From contig USAD01000015.1 of NCBI GenBank assembly GCA_900552415.1, forward strand, positions 1 through 17,943: a DNA stretch of 17,943 nucleotides. Direction: 5' to 3'. The translations under genes were made by a program, and so were the position numbers. The notes below the pieces were generated by a model, which saw only the letters and a list, made by a program, of their open reading frames with translations, was not told the DNA's origin and made no database searches. The DNA comes from an uncultured Parabacteroides sp. (GTDB lineage Bacteria; Bacteroidota; Bacteroidia; Bacteroidales; Tannerellaceae). Positions 1-8,252 of the stretch are shown piece by piece. Positions within the stretch are counted from its first letter, which is position 1; every line of letters starts with the position of its first letter.

Positions 1-49
1 CAAGGTTAGGGTCGCGGCTTCCAGACCCGTCTTCCGCTCGCTTCCAAAT

Positions 50-84
50 AAAGCCTCGTGATTCTTAGGGATCTCGGGGCTTTT
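50..84 (+). terminator. Terminator-like hairpin at left edge
   Basis: AAAGCCTCG (50-58) pairs with CGGGGCTTT (75-83) in a 9-bp stem with one G-T pair, and a short T run follows. It probably ends a rightward transcript from a gene left of the window. Reading frames 2 and 3 on the plus strand are open from base 1 into or just past this hairpin, so the tail of a coding region is possible, but too little is visible to call one. Confidence 0.4.
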
Positions 85-148
85 ACTTTATACAACCGTT
101 TAAAGCCATCAGATTAACGATCCATTCACTCCGAATTTAAGGGTATTG

Positions 149-254
149 AACACAATAGTACATGTGAGGCGACACATACGTACATATCGATCCTCACGAA
201 CGCTCCCGCAAGCCGACACATACGTACGTGAAAGCTGACACATACTATTGTGTC
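149..254. repeat. Intergenic repeat cluster with GACACATACGTAC
   Basis: GACACATACGTAC occurs at 171-183 and 215-227, and a third, diverged copy starts at 237 (GACACATAC) and runs into TATTGTGTC. ACACAATAGTA near 150-160 is the reverse complement of TACTATTGTGT near 243-253, so the cluster is bounded by an inverted repeat. No open reading frame here looks real. I see no transposase or CRISPR-like spacing. Confidence 0.6.
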
Positions 255-283
255 CTCAAGGGCGCATAACAGTGTATTTGGAA

Positions 284-321
284 TTCCACTGCAGTGGAAG
301 GAAAATTTCACTGCAGTGGAA
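284..321. repeat. Two copies of a CACTGCAGTG palindrome
   Basis: TTCCACTGCAGTGGAA at 284-299 is a perfect 16-bp palindrome. A second copy, one base off at the edge, lies at 307-321, with an AT-rich spacer between them. The pair sits directly downstream of the fbp stop codon. It could act as paired operator-like sites, as RNA hairpins at the fbp 3' end, or as a dispersed genomic repeat. Confidence 0.7.
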
Positions 322-323
322 CT

Positions 324-341
324 AAAAATGGACTTCAGTCC
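324..341 (-). terminator. Weak terminator-like hairpin after fbp
   Basis: On the minus strand GGAC-TGAA-GTCC (341 to 330) is followed directly by ATTTTT (329 to 324), just past the fbp stop. The stem is only 4 bp, so it would be a weak terminator unless helped by the CACTGCAGTG palindromes that follow. Confidence 0.35.
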
Positions 342-344
342 GGA

Positions 345-2336
345 TTACATCTCCTTCTCCTTAATCAAGCCGCAACGATAAGCGTAGAGCAATTTCTCAA
401 GATCCTTGATCTGGCTCTGCAACTCCGCGCCCTTATCCGTATCCTTGACCATCTGGCGATGCGAGCTCAACTCGACGACGATGGTTGTCGACTTGATATC
501 CAATCCCTCCTCAATCGCCTTGGTTGTCGACTCGAATGGCTCGTGCTGAACCAACTGAAAACCGCGAGAATGATAAACAAGTGTATAGCCAGCAATTCCT
601 GTCTCGAGATGATATGGTCTGGAGAAACCACCATCAATCACCAGCATTTTTCCACCTGCCTTAATTGGGTTCTCACCCTTATTGGAACGCACGGGCACAT
701 GGCCATTGACAATATGACGATGCTCTCCGACCACCTGGAACTCGTCCAAAATCATGTCGCAGACCGACTCCTGATCACGTAACGTATAATAGGCGCCCTT
801 TTCCTCCTTGTGTGTCTCGGCATCATCAAGGAACAACCGCTCGAAAGTGGCCATCTTGCTCTTATCAAAAAGGGGCGAATTCTTGCCACACCAAAGATAC
901 CAGACGTAATCGTGAGCGAAATCCACCTCCTCTTGCTCTCCTGTCCGGAAATAGGCTGTCCGCACCAATTGATCTACCCGGTCGAGCAAAGCCTTACCAG
1001 AATAGCTCTTGCCCATAATCTGTACCGGCTTGAAGGTGCCATCCGGATTCATCGGGATCGAGGCATGGTAAAGTAAATTCGAATTACAAACGGCGTACAT
1101 ACTTCCATGCGTAAAAAGACAACGCATATGTTTACGCAATTTCTCGCTACTCTCGAACGAACGCTTGATCTTGCGCATCAATTCCTCCTCCTCGATCGAC
1201 AAACGATAAGGATCACGAGGATCCAATGTCGGGAAATAAGTATCTTTTAGCGGATATTCCTGGCCACCCAATCGAAGTGTTCCCGTTTTCAGGTTGAGAA
1301 GATGCAAAAGCATACGGTCATCCATCTCAAACTCCGGACGGCGGCGAATGATCTCGCCCTCCAGTTTGAACTGGATTACCGTGATGGCTTTGTGCATTTG
1401 CGAGATCAGCCGGATGGTCTTCTCATCGAAAAAGCTGTCGGCATATTTTGTCCGCGGAAGGAATAAAGCGCAAGGATCATCACCATAAGTTTCCATGGCG
1501 AAAGTCGCCAACGGCAGGAGATTAATGCCATATCCATCCTCGAGTGTCGACAAGTTACCGAAACGCAAGCACATCCGGATCACGTTGGCGATACTGCCCA
1601 AATTGCCAGAGGCAGCCCCCATCCAGAGCACATCATGATTGCCCCACTGAATATCAAAGTTATGATAGTCGCACAGCGTATCCATAATCAAATGCGCTCC
1701 AGGACCACGATCGTAAATATCACCAATCACGTGCAACAGGTCGATCGTCAGGCGTTGTATCAGATTGCAGATAGCGACAATAAAATCGTCCGCCCGTCCA
1801 GTCGAGATGATCGTGCAAATGATCTGGTCCACATAAGCGGACTTATTGGGCTCAACCGACGACTCATGCAGCAACTCCTGAATAATGTAGGAGAACTCGC
1901 GGGGCAATGCCTTCCGCACCTTCGACCGAGTATATTTCGAGGAGACGTTACGGCAAACACAAACCAGCTGGTTCAATGTCACCTGATACCAATCCTCCAG
2001 GTCACGCTCCTGCCCTTTGATCAGCTCCAGCTTTTCTTCCGGGTAATAGATCAACGTGCAAAGCTCCTTTTTCTCGGCCTCACGCATCGAGATACCAAAT
2101 ATCTCGTTCACCTTCCGTTTTACGGCACCCGAAGCATTCTTCAGCACATGCCGGAACGCCTGATCCTCGCCGTGCAGGTCGCTCAGGAAATGTTCCGTGC
2201 CTTTGGGCAAGTTCAAGATCGCCTCCAGGTTGATGATCTCCGTGCTGGCATCGGCAATCGTCGGGAAACTCCGGGCCAACAACCTCAAATATCTTATATC
2301 CGTCAAGACGGATTCTTTCTGTACATCCTTTGTCAT
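345..2336 (-). CDS. fbp: Fructose-1,6-bisphosphatase, class III
   Basis: Hydrolyses fructose 1,6-bisphosphate to fructose 6-phosphate in gluconeogenesis, in the cytoplasm. The 663-residue length suits the long class III (Firmicutes/Bacteroidetes-type) enzymes, which use a calcineurin-like metallophosphoesterase fold unlike the class I enzyme of E. coli. Metal-binding motifs are in order: SDLHGE at about 52-57, GDIYDRG at 205-211 and GNHD at 232-235; a later GHVP is also visible. There is no signal peptide. The ATG at 2336 lies 22 bases from a TATCTTTG promoter element, giving a short leader as expected in Bacteroidetes. It is transcribed divergently from the nitroreductase-like gene and looks monocistronic, since the stop is followed by repeats and a weak hairpin. 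The family assignment is secure. Confidence 0.96.
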   Translation of the reverse strand: MTKDVQKESVLTDIRYLRLLARSFPTIADASTEIINLEAILNLPKGTEHFLSDLHGEDQAFRHVLKNASGAVKRKVNEIFGISMREAEKKELCTLIYYPEEKLELIKGQERDLEDWYQVTLNQLVCVCRNVSSKYTRSKVRKALPREFSYIIQELLHESSVEPNKSAYVDQIICTIISTGRADDFIVAICNLIQRLTIDLLHVIGDIYDRGPGAHLIMDTLCDYHNFDIQWGNHDVLWMGAASGNLGSIANVIRMCLRFGNLSTLEDGYGINLLPLATFAMETYGDDPCALFLPRTKYADSFFDEKTIRLISQMHKAITVIQFKLEGEIIRRRPEFEMDDRMLLHLLNLKTGTLRLGGQEYPLKDTYFPTLDPRDPYRLSIEEEELMRKIKRSFESSEKLRKHMRCLFTHGSMYAVCNSNLLYHASIPMNPDGTFKPVQIMGKSYSGKALLDRVDQLVRTAYFRTGEQEEVDFAHDYVWYLWCGKNSPLFDKSKMATFERLFLDDAETHKEEKGAYYTLRDQESVCDMILDEFQVVGEHRHIVNGHVPVRSNKGENPIKAGGKMLVIDGGFSRPYHLETGIAGYTLVYHSRGFQLVQHEPFESTTKAIEEGLDIKSTTIVVELSSHRQMVKDTDKGAELQSQIKDLEKLLYAYRCGLIKEKEM

Positions 2337-2358
2337 TCCTCAATCTTTTTTGTAATTA

Positions 2359-2366
2359 CAAAGATA
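2359..2366 (-). promoter_or_regulatory. fbp promoter, -7 element
   Basis: On the minus strand TATCTTTG matches the Bacteroidetes -7 consensus TAnnTTTG, 22 bases from the fbp start. No good TTG is seen 19-20 bases upstream; the nearest is TGCC. Confidence 0.55.
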
Positions 2367-2482
2367 AGGCAATCCCCGCAAAGAAAGGCAGGTAGGTGAT
2401 CCAGAAAACGGTATCCCTGACGCATTCTACCTAAAAAATGTTACAGCCCAAAGATTCTTTATCCAAATCCCGGCGAAAGCAC

Positions 2483-2490
2483 TATTTTTG
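2483..2490 (+). promoter_or_regulatory. Promoter of the nitroreductase-like gene, -7 element
   Basis: TATTTTTG is a perfect match to the Bacteroidetes -7 consensus and lies 27 bases before the ATG at 2518. The -33 position holds TTTA/TTAT near 2458-2462, a partial match. Confidence 0.6.
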
Positions 2491-2517
2491 TATAAATCAA
2501 TCTAAAACTTATATTTC

Positions 2518-3153
2518 ATGAAAACATTATTATGCGTATTAACCGCTTTGTTTATGGGAATGGGTTCCCTCTACGCCCAAAGTTTAAAACCGATCAAGCT
2601 GAATGCCCCCAACAAGGATAGAGGTTCCGCCATCATGAAAGCATTGGCCGACCGTCGCTCCGAACGAGAGTTCGCCGACAAGAAGCTCAGCTTACAGGAT
2701 CTTTCCGACCTCCTTTGGGCAGCGAATGGCGTCAATCGCCCGGATGGGAAAAGAACCGCGGCCTCTGCCCTGAACAAGCAAGACATCAGTATCTACGCGA
2801 TCATGGAGGAGGGTTCTTACCTTTATGACGCCAAGACTCATCAGTTGACTCCTGTCGCGTCTGGCGATTTCCGTCCACTTATCGGAGGCCAACAGACCTT
2901 CGTGAACAAGGCACCTCTTTGCCTGTTGATGGTTTCCGACATCTCCCTGTTTGGTGGAGGTGAGCGTGCGAAGATCACGGCGGCTCTCGATGCGGGCATC
3001 GTCTCACAAAATATCATGCTGTTTTGTTCAGGATGTGGTTTATCCACTGTACCAAGAGCGTCCATGGATGTAGCCGGTCTAAAGAAAGCGCTCAAGCTGA
3101 CAGACAACCAGCTGCCGCTCATCAACAATCCGGTCGGTTATCCCAAGAAATAA
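2518..3153 (+). CDS. Exported nitroreductase-family (SagB/ThcOx-like) protein
   Basis: A 211-residue protein of the FMN-dependent nitroreductase fold. Residues 1-20 form a signal peptide ending LYA before QS, so it should act in the periplasm or at the envelope, which is unusual for this mostly cytoplasmic superfamily. The phosphate-binding motif RRSEREF is at 46-52. The segment LLWAANGVNRPDGKRTAAS at 65-83 and DAGIVSQNIMLFCSGCGL at 158-175 are typical of SagB-type oxidoreductases, and the C-terminus ends in the PVGYP signature of the fold. The substrate is unknown. No leader-peptide or azole-biosynthesis partner genes are nearby, so it is more likely a stand-alone redox enzyme. It has its own promoter and a terminator-like hairpin behind it. 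Confidence 0.85.
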   Translation: MKTLLCVLTALFMGMGSLYAQSLKPIKLNAPNKDRGSAIMKALADRRSEREFADKKLSLQDLSDLLWAANGVNRPDGKRTAASALNKQDISIYAIMEEGSYLYDAKTHQLTPVASGDFRPLIGGQQTFVNKAPLCLLMVSDISLFGGGERAKITAALDAGIVSQNIMLFCSGCGLSTVPRASMDVAGLKKALKLTDNQLPLINNPVGYPKK

Positions 3154-3185
3154 ATCAAGGGACAATATCCCATAAGAAAGACAAA

Positions 3186-3231
3186 GAAAGATGTGCCCAA
3201 GTTTCTGGACGATTAACCAGGCACATCTTTC
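3186..3231 (+). terminator. Terminator-like hairpin after the nitroreductase-like gene
   Basis: GAAAGATGTGCC (3186-3197) and GGCACATCTTTC (3220-3231) form a perfect 12-bp stem around a 22-base loop. The T run is short. It should separate this gene at least partly from the metallophosphoesterase genes. Confidence 0.55.
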
Positions 3232-3267
3232 TACACAATAGTAAAAAGCATTCATTCCAGCCATTTT

Positions 3268-4359
3268 ATGCCAGCGATCTTTATCTCAATATTCCTCCTT
3301 TATATCTTAGGGAACGTATATATTTTCATTCGGGGACGACAAGCGATACGCAAGCATCCCAAAAGTGTCCGGGTTCTTGTCTTCTCAATCTTCATCATAT
3401 GTGCCCTCTCTTTTCTCCTATCGTTTGGTTTAAATAACATCATCGCTCCTCTACGTTTAGCTCGCCTCTTTGAGGAGGTTGGAAAAAGCTGGCTATTGGT
3501 AACGTTCTATATGACCCTGTTCCTGGCCCTCATGGACTTTCTCAGGCTGGTCAAGATTCGTGTGCCATTCGCGTTTTACTCTTCATTGTTCCTGACATTG
3601 GGATTGCTGTTTTACGGCTACTACCATTATGACAATCCCAATACGAAAGAGCTGCACATCACCATCAACAAACCTTTCCAGACGCAAGGCCGTCCCATTA
3701 AGGTAGTTGGCATCAGCGACATTCACTTAGGTTATGAGACCAACAAAGAACGACTGGCCAATTATGTCGAAAGGATCAACGCACTCAAGCCCGACCTGAT
3801 CCTGATCGCGGGCGACCTGATCGATCATAGCCTGACGCCCGTTAAGGCCCAACGGATGCAAGATGAGCTGTCCCGTCTCAAGGCACCATTAGGCATCCTG
3901 ATGGCACCAGGCAATCACGATTATTTTTCCAACATTGAAGAGGTGGAACAATTCCTGGCATTGACGTCCATTACGCTCTTGAGAGACTCCGTCGTCACGC
4001 TCGAGAATGGCATTCAGGTAATTGGACGGGATGATCGACGACAAAGAGACCGTGAATCACTCGACAAGCTGGTCCGCCAAACCGACCCATCGAAACCGAT
4101 CCTGCTCATCGATCATCAACCCTATGACCTGGAGCGAACCGTCGATGCCGGCATCGACCTGCAATTCAGCGGGCATACACATCACGGCCAAGTATGGCCA
4201 CTCACCTACTTGACCGATTATCTTTTCGAATTGAGTTACGGCTATGAAAAGCGAGAGAATACACATCTCTATGTCTCATCCGGACTATCGTTATGGGGAC
4301 CTCCATACCGGATCGGGACAGACAGTGAGATCGTCGTATTCTATTTGGACAATAAATAA
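3268..4359 (+). CDS. Membrane-anchored metallophosphoesterase (first of pair)
   Basis: A 363-residue calcineurin-like phosphoesterase of the YkuE/YaeI type. About four hydrophobic segments occupy residues 1-120 and anchor a catalytic domain that carries the full metal-ligand set: SDIHLG (D151, H153), GDLID (D183), GNHD (N217, H218), DHQP (H283) and GHTHHGQ (H303, H305). The catalytic part is probably in the periplasm or at the membrane face. Relatives hydrolyse phosphodiester or pyrophosphate bonds of lipid or nucleotide substrates, but the substrate here cannot be read from sequence. The next gene is a paralogue 12 bases downstream, so the two are almost certainly one operon. No clear own promoter is seen between the upstream hairpin and the ATG. 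Confidence 0.88.
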   Translation: MPAIFISIFLLYILGNVYIFIRGRQAIRKHPKSVRVLVFSIFIICALSFLLSFGLNNIIAPLRLARLFEEVGKSWLLVTFYMTLFLALMDFLRLVKIRVPFAFYSSLFLTLGLLFYGYYHYDNPNTKELHITINKPFQTQGRPIKVVGISDIHLGYETNKERLANYVERINALKPDLILIAGDLIDHSLTPVKAQRMQDELSRLKAPLGILMAPGNHDYFSNIEEVEQFLALTSITLLRDSVVTLENGIQVIGRDDRRQRDRESLDKLVRQTDPSKPILLIDHQPYDLERTVDAGIDLQFSGHTHHGQVWPLTYLTDYLFELSYGYEKRENTHLYVSSGLSLWGPPYRIGTDSEIVVFYLDNK

Positions 4360-4371
4360 AGGAGAAATATC

Positions 4372-5499
4372 ATGAGAGTCTTTCTGCAAGCGATCGTGGC
4401 GCAACTGTTACTCAATCCCTATATCTACTGGCGAGGCAGACAGGCGCTTCCAAAGAAACCGGGTTATCAATGGCCTTTCGCGGCCCTGTTCATTCTAGAG
4501 CTGGCGATCTATTTCACGGGTTATCTCTTTCACAATGAGTTGCCCGACAAAATCATGATCCCGATTCTTTATATCTGCGGAACTTGGTACATCGCCTCGA
4601 TCTACGTCACGCTCGCCCTCTTATGCCTCGAGCTGATCCGGCTTTCCGACAAACTCCTGAAATGGTATCCTCAGGCCATCTATCTCAACCTGGAGACCAT
4701 CAAGCGAACCCTGTTCGTCCTTATCACGATCGGAGTCACTGTCCTGATGTTCCATGCCAACCATACGGTTACCCATCCTAGCGTAAAACACGTCTATATT
4801 GATATCCCCAAAAAGGTGCCAGGCCGAGACAGCCTGAAAATCGTATTGATGAGTGACCTGCATATTGGAGAGATGATCGGGAAAGAGATGGTACAGAAAT
4901 ATGTCCGGCTGAGCAATGAACAACAACCGGACCTTGTTCTTCTGGCGGGCGACATTATGGATTATGAGTCCCGTTTCGCGGAGCAAGCCCATATTGAGGA
5001 TGACTTACGGCAATTAAAGTCGACACTGGGCACCTATATTGTTAACGGGAATCACGAATATCGGGCTAACCGGATCGCCAAAAGACGTTGGCTCCAAAAA
5101 ACAGGCGGAACACTTCTGATCGATTCCCTGGTCGCTCCCGATTCCAGCTTTTATCTTGTCGGGCGGGATGATTATATCAATAAGAAACGAAAAACGTTAC
5201 AAGCCATCGTCAAGGGTATCGACCACTCAAAACCCCTTATCGTGCTTGACCACCAACCCAACTCTTTCGCTGAAATGACCATGAACGGTGTAGATCTGGG
5301 CTTGCATGGCCATACCCACAACGGACAAATCTGGCCTTATCCTTTAGTGATGAAACTGGTCTTCGAATGCCCTTATGGCTATTACCGGAAAGGAAACACC
5401 CAATTCTATGTCTCGTCCGGCATCGGAATCGCCGGGCCACCCTATCGGGTCGGCACGGCGTCTGAGCTGGTGGTTTTACACGTCAGGTTCGGCGGGTAA
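4372..5499 (+). CDS. Membrane-anchored metallophosphoesterase (second of pair)
   Basis: A 375-residue paralogue of the preceding gene with the same plan: hydrophobic N-terminal segments to about residue 130, then SDLHIG (D162, H164), GDIMD (D194), GNHE (N227, H228), DHQP (H293) and GHTHNGQ (H313, H315). GNHD has become GNHE, and GHTHH has become GHTHN; neither change removes a metal ligand. The tandem arrangement suggests an old duplication with divided substrates, or two subunits of a membrane complex. A GGAGA ribosome-binding site lies before the ATG. The last 58 bases overlap the 3' end of the oppositely transcribed S41 protease gene, and they encode conserved sequence (PPYRVGTASELVV). Confidence 0.88.
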   Translation: MRVFLQAIVAQLLLNPYIYWRGRQALPKKPGYQWPFAALFILELAIYFTGYLFHNELPDKIMIPILYICGTWYIASIYVTLALLCLELIRLSDKLLKWYPQAIYLNLETIKRTLFVLITIGVTVLMFHANHTVTHPSVKHVYIDIPKKVPGRDSLKIVLMSDLHIGEMIGKEMVQKYVRLSNEQQPDLVLLAGDIMDYESRFAEQAHIEDDLRQLKSTLGTYIVNGNHEYRANRIAKRRWLQKTGGTLLIDSLVAPDSSFYLVGRDDYINKKRKTLQAIVKGIDHSKPLIVLDHQPNSFAEMTMNGVDLGLHGHTHNGQIWPYPLVMKLVFECPYGYYRKGNTQFYVSSGIGIAGPPYRVGTASELVVLHVRFGG

Positions 5500-7190
5500 A
5501 GTGAAGCCGCCTCTTCCTCTTTCTTCTCCGGAGCGCTCAACGTCCGTACGTAAAGCGCCGGATCGGCCAAGACCTCAAGAGCCTTATCCAAGACCTTATC
5601 GTCTTTCAAGCTTTCCTGGAGATTTCCACTTTGGTAATAATAACGCTTAACAATCTCGGAAGCCAAGACCTTTTTCACCTGATCCTTGAAACGATCAAAG
5701 TCACGCTCCAGGTTCGGGGTCAATTTAGCCTCAAGAGCGGCAAACAGGGTCGAGTCCTCATCCAGGTAACCCTCAAATTCAGCCACCTCTCGCAAATTCT
5801 TAAGCGCCTTCTCGCTCTGGCGATCATAAGTGAAGTTTTTCTCCATCGCATAACGTTTCAAGGCCTCAAAATCCTCATCCGTCACCACGAACGATTCGAT
5901 CGGGGCGATCTTCGGATGCTTCTGAGCCCAATCGGTCACGAAATCGAACAAAACCGTATCAGCCGCCAAATAATAAAGCATTGTCGGTGTCTTTGGCTCC
6001 TCTATCTCAAACTCCGGACGGACACCTCCACCATCCCGTACGGGACGACCCTTTGAGGTATAGAATACGGAGGTCAGGCTATCGGGAACAGCGCCAACGC
6101 TACCATCCTCACGTCGATGAGAGTAGTCGAGCTGCTGGATGCATCGTCCGCTCGGGATATAATATTTACTGATCGTCACCTTCAACTTTCCGTCGTAAGG
6201 CAGATCGCGCGTGGATTGTACCAATCCCTTTCCAAACGAGCGTTGCCCGATCAGAACCGCACGATCAAGATCCTGCAATGAGCCGGAGACAATCTCCGAA
6301 GCTGAGGCCGAACCGCCGTTAATCAGAACCGCCATAGGCATGACCGTATCCAAAGGCTCAACAGGTGTCCGGTAAGTCCGATCCCATTGTCTCACTTTTC
6401 CACGAGTCGAGATCACCTCGCTTCCTTTCGGCACGAACATCCCGACAATCTGGACAGCACCCTCCAGGACACCACCGCCATTATTCCGCAAATCCAGGAT
6501 CAACGACTTGATATGATGATTCTGCTTCAGGTCAAGGAAAGCCTCTTTCACCTCCTGGGCACTCTTATCGGTAAATCCCTGCAAATAGATATAACCGATG
6601 CTGTCCTGGCGCACGCCATAATAAACCACCTGAGGAGCGACGATCTGCTTACGTGTAATCTCGATCTTGCGGGGCTTCTGCTCACCCGGCCGCTGGATCG
6701 TGATGGTAAAGGTCGTATTGGGAACGCCTTTCAACAAAGAGCTCACCCGCTCGTTGGTGGCTCCGGAAACATCGATCGTATCAATCGCCAGGATGCGGTC
6801 GCCCGCTTTCAGGCCAGCTAAAGCAGCCGGCATACCCTCTGTCGGCTCAGCGATCACGACGCCACCTTTATTGTTGCGCTGGCGAATCAAGGAGCCGATA
6901 CCACCATACTCACCGGTTGTCATCAGCTTCAATGTCTCCATCTCGCTCTCAGGATAATATTCGGTATAGGGATCCAACCCGCTAAGCATCGCGTCGATTC
7001 CCCGACGGACGGACTTCTCCACATCCATCGAATCCACGTAAAACATCTCCGCCTCCTTAACTAAGGCATTGAAAATATCCAGGTTTTTGCTGACCTCAAA
7101 ACGGTTGTCCGATTGCGCCCGGCCCTCCGTGAAGGGAGCGGCTCCCAGCAACAGGCCGAGAAATAACGCTAGGTTCTTCTTATAATTCAT
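5442..7190 (-). CDS. Exported S41 family C-terminal processing protease
   Basis: A CtpA/Prc-type serine protease of 582 residues that cuts periplasmic proteins, typically near their C-termini. Residues 1-25 are a signal peptide ending GRA before Q. A PDZ domain spans about 90-175, and the S41 peptidase core follows. GGSASASE gives the nucleophile S296, RSFGKG gives the general base K321 (the family spacing of 25), and Q325 matches the third active-site residue. A C-terminal region of about 200 residues follows. I chose the ATG at 7190 over an upstream TTG at 7199 in the same frame. It lies 57 bases behind the kinase gene on the same strand, so co-transcription is likely. Its last 19 codons lie antisense to the second metallophosphoesterase gene. 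Bacteroidetes carry several such proteases, so I give no symbol. Confidence 0.93.
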   Translation of the reverse strand: MNYKKNLALFLGLLLGAAPFTEGRAQSDNRFEVSKNLDIFNALVKEAEMFYVDSMDVEKSVRRGIDAMLSGLDPYTEYYPESEMETLKLMTTGEYGGIGSLIRQRNNKGGVVIAEPTEGMPAALAGLKAGDRILAIDTIDVSGATNERVSSLLKGVPNTTFTITIQRPGEQKPRKIEITRKQIVAPQVVYYGVRQDSIGYIYLQGFTDKSAQEVKEAFLDLKQNHHIKSLILDLRNNGGGVLEGAVQIVGMFVPKGSEVISTRGKVRQWDRTYRTPVEPLDTVMPMAVLINGGSASASEIVSGSLQDLDRAVLIGQRSFGKGLVQSTRDLPYDGKLKVTISKYYIPSGRCIQQLDYSHRREDGSVGAVPDSLTSVFYTSKGRPVRDGGGVRPEFEIEEPKTPTMLYYLAADTVLFDFVTDWAQKHPKIAPIESFVVTDEDFEALKRYAMEKNFTYDRQSEKALKNLREVAEFEGYLDEDSTLFAALEAKLTPNLERDFDRFKDQVKKVLASEIVKRYYYQSGNLQESLKDDKVLDKALEVLADPALYVRTLSAPEKKEEEAASLYPPNLTCKTTSSDAVPTR

Positions 7191-7247
7191 CTTACTCAAC
7201 TTTATACATAATATATCATCGCGTAAAAATAGGGAAATATCGACCGG

Positions 7248-8225
7248 TTACCCCAACAGGTCACCTACTTTTAACTTTATTTGTTCCCATTCACTCTCCG
7301 AGATCTGCGGACCGACGACCTTAACCACCTCGCCCGCCAATAACGAACCGATTCGTCCGGCCCGATCAAGAGACACACCTTTCGACAGGCCATAAAGGAA
7401 ACCGGCAGCGAAGTTATCTCCAGCGCCCGTCGTATCAACACGTCCCTCGCCAATAGCGGGAATCTCGAACAGGTTTTCGCCACTGGCGATCAAAGAGCCC
7501 TCTTTCCCCAGTGTCACCAAGGCCACCTCGACCATATTGGCCAAAACAAGCGCCGCCTCACGAGCAGGCCGTCCCGTAAACGCCTCCGCCTCGCTCTCGT
7601 TCGAGAAAAGGATATCCACATAGGCCGGGATCAACTCGTCAAGCAATGGCTTAAAAGCATTGACAATATTAAAGTTTGACAAGTCAAGGGCCACTTTCAA
7701 TCCCAAACGCTTCGCCTTAACCATCGTAGACCGGACCAAAGCCTCGTTCACCAGAAGATAACCCTCAATATAAATACACTGGTATTGGGAAAGCACCGAT
7801 TCCTGGATCTCTTCCGGCAAGATTGTCGGAGCCGGCCCCAAGAAAGTACACATGGTCCGTTCGCCATCCGGAGAGATCAAAACCGTACAACTGCCCGATA
7901 TACCCGATGTCTTTACGAAATATGGAGCGACACCCGCCTTTCTCAAGGCCTCCTCGTAATAAGCGCCAACCTCATCATCACCAATCTTACCCAAGTAACC
8001 ACTCTCACCACCAAGCATAGAGATCGCCCGCATCGTGTTACACACCGATCCTCCGGGTGCCATTGTCCGCTCAAGCCCTTGCCAAGCCGTCCGGATCGCG
8101 ATCATACGCTCTTGGTCGATCATCTCCATAGCGCCCTTGCAAACACCTATCTTAGAGAGGACTACATCGTCTTCCAAACGCAACAGGACATCCACTAAAG
8201 CGTTTCCCAAACCTAATATCTTCAT
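7248..8225 (-). CDS. PfkB-family carbohydrate/nucleoside kinase (adenosine kinase-like)
   Basis: A 325-residue ribokinase/PfkB-fold kinase that transfers the ATP gamma-phosphate to a hydroxyl of a sugar or nucleoside in the cytoplasm. PfkB signature 1 is at about residues 57-80 (PGGSVCNT and following). NESE at 209-212 is the NxxE magnesium motif. Signature 2, DTTGAGDNFAAG at 264-275, carries the catalytic base D270. Among PfkB subgroups it looks closest to the adenosine kinase-like sugar kinases of Bacteroidetes, but the substrate is uncertain. The frame is open upstream to 8291, but I place the start at the ATG at 8225: the protein family begins MKILGLGNALVD, and a TATCTTTG element lies 20 bases before it. 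The S41 protease follows in the same direction. Confidence 0.92.
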   Translation of the reverse strand: MKILGLGNALVDVLLRLEDDVVLSKIGVCKGAMEMIDQERMIAIRTAWQGLERTMAPGGSVCNTMRAISMLGGESGYLGKIGDDEVGAYYEEALRKAGVAPYFVKTSGISGSCTVLISPDGERTMCTFLGPAPTILPEEIQESVLSQYQCIYIEGYLLVNEALVRSTMVKAKRLGLKVALDLSNFNIVNAFKPLLDELIPAYVDILFSNESEAEAFTGRPAREAALVLANMVEVALVTLGKEGSLIASGENLFEIPAIGEGRVDTTGAGDNFAAGFLYGLSKGVSLDRAGRIGSLLAGEVVKVVGPQISESEWEQIKLKVGDLLG

Positions 8226-8244
8226 TTTTTTCAATTTTTTTCCG

Positions 8245-8252
8245 CAAAGATA
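8245..8252 (-). promoter_or_regulatory. Kinase gene promoter, -7 element
   Basis: On the minus strand TATCTTTG fits TAnnTTTG and lies 20 bases from the ATG at 8225, implying a very short leader. It also supports the start choice. No convincing TTG is seen at -33. Confidence 0.6.

Noticed and set aside
150..260. Possible CRISPR array from the GACACATACGTAC repeats
   Set aside because: Repeats are too short, diverged and unevenly spaced, and no cas genes are present.
1635..2399. Long rightward frame of 254 codons inside fbp
   Set aside because: It is fully antisense to the well-supported fbp gene and shows no domain-like sequence.
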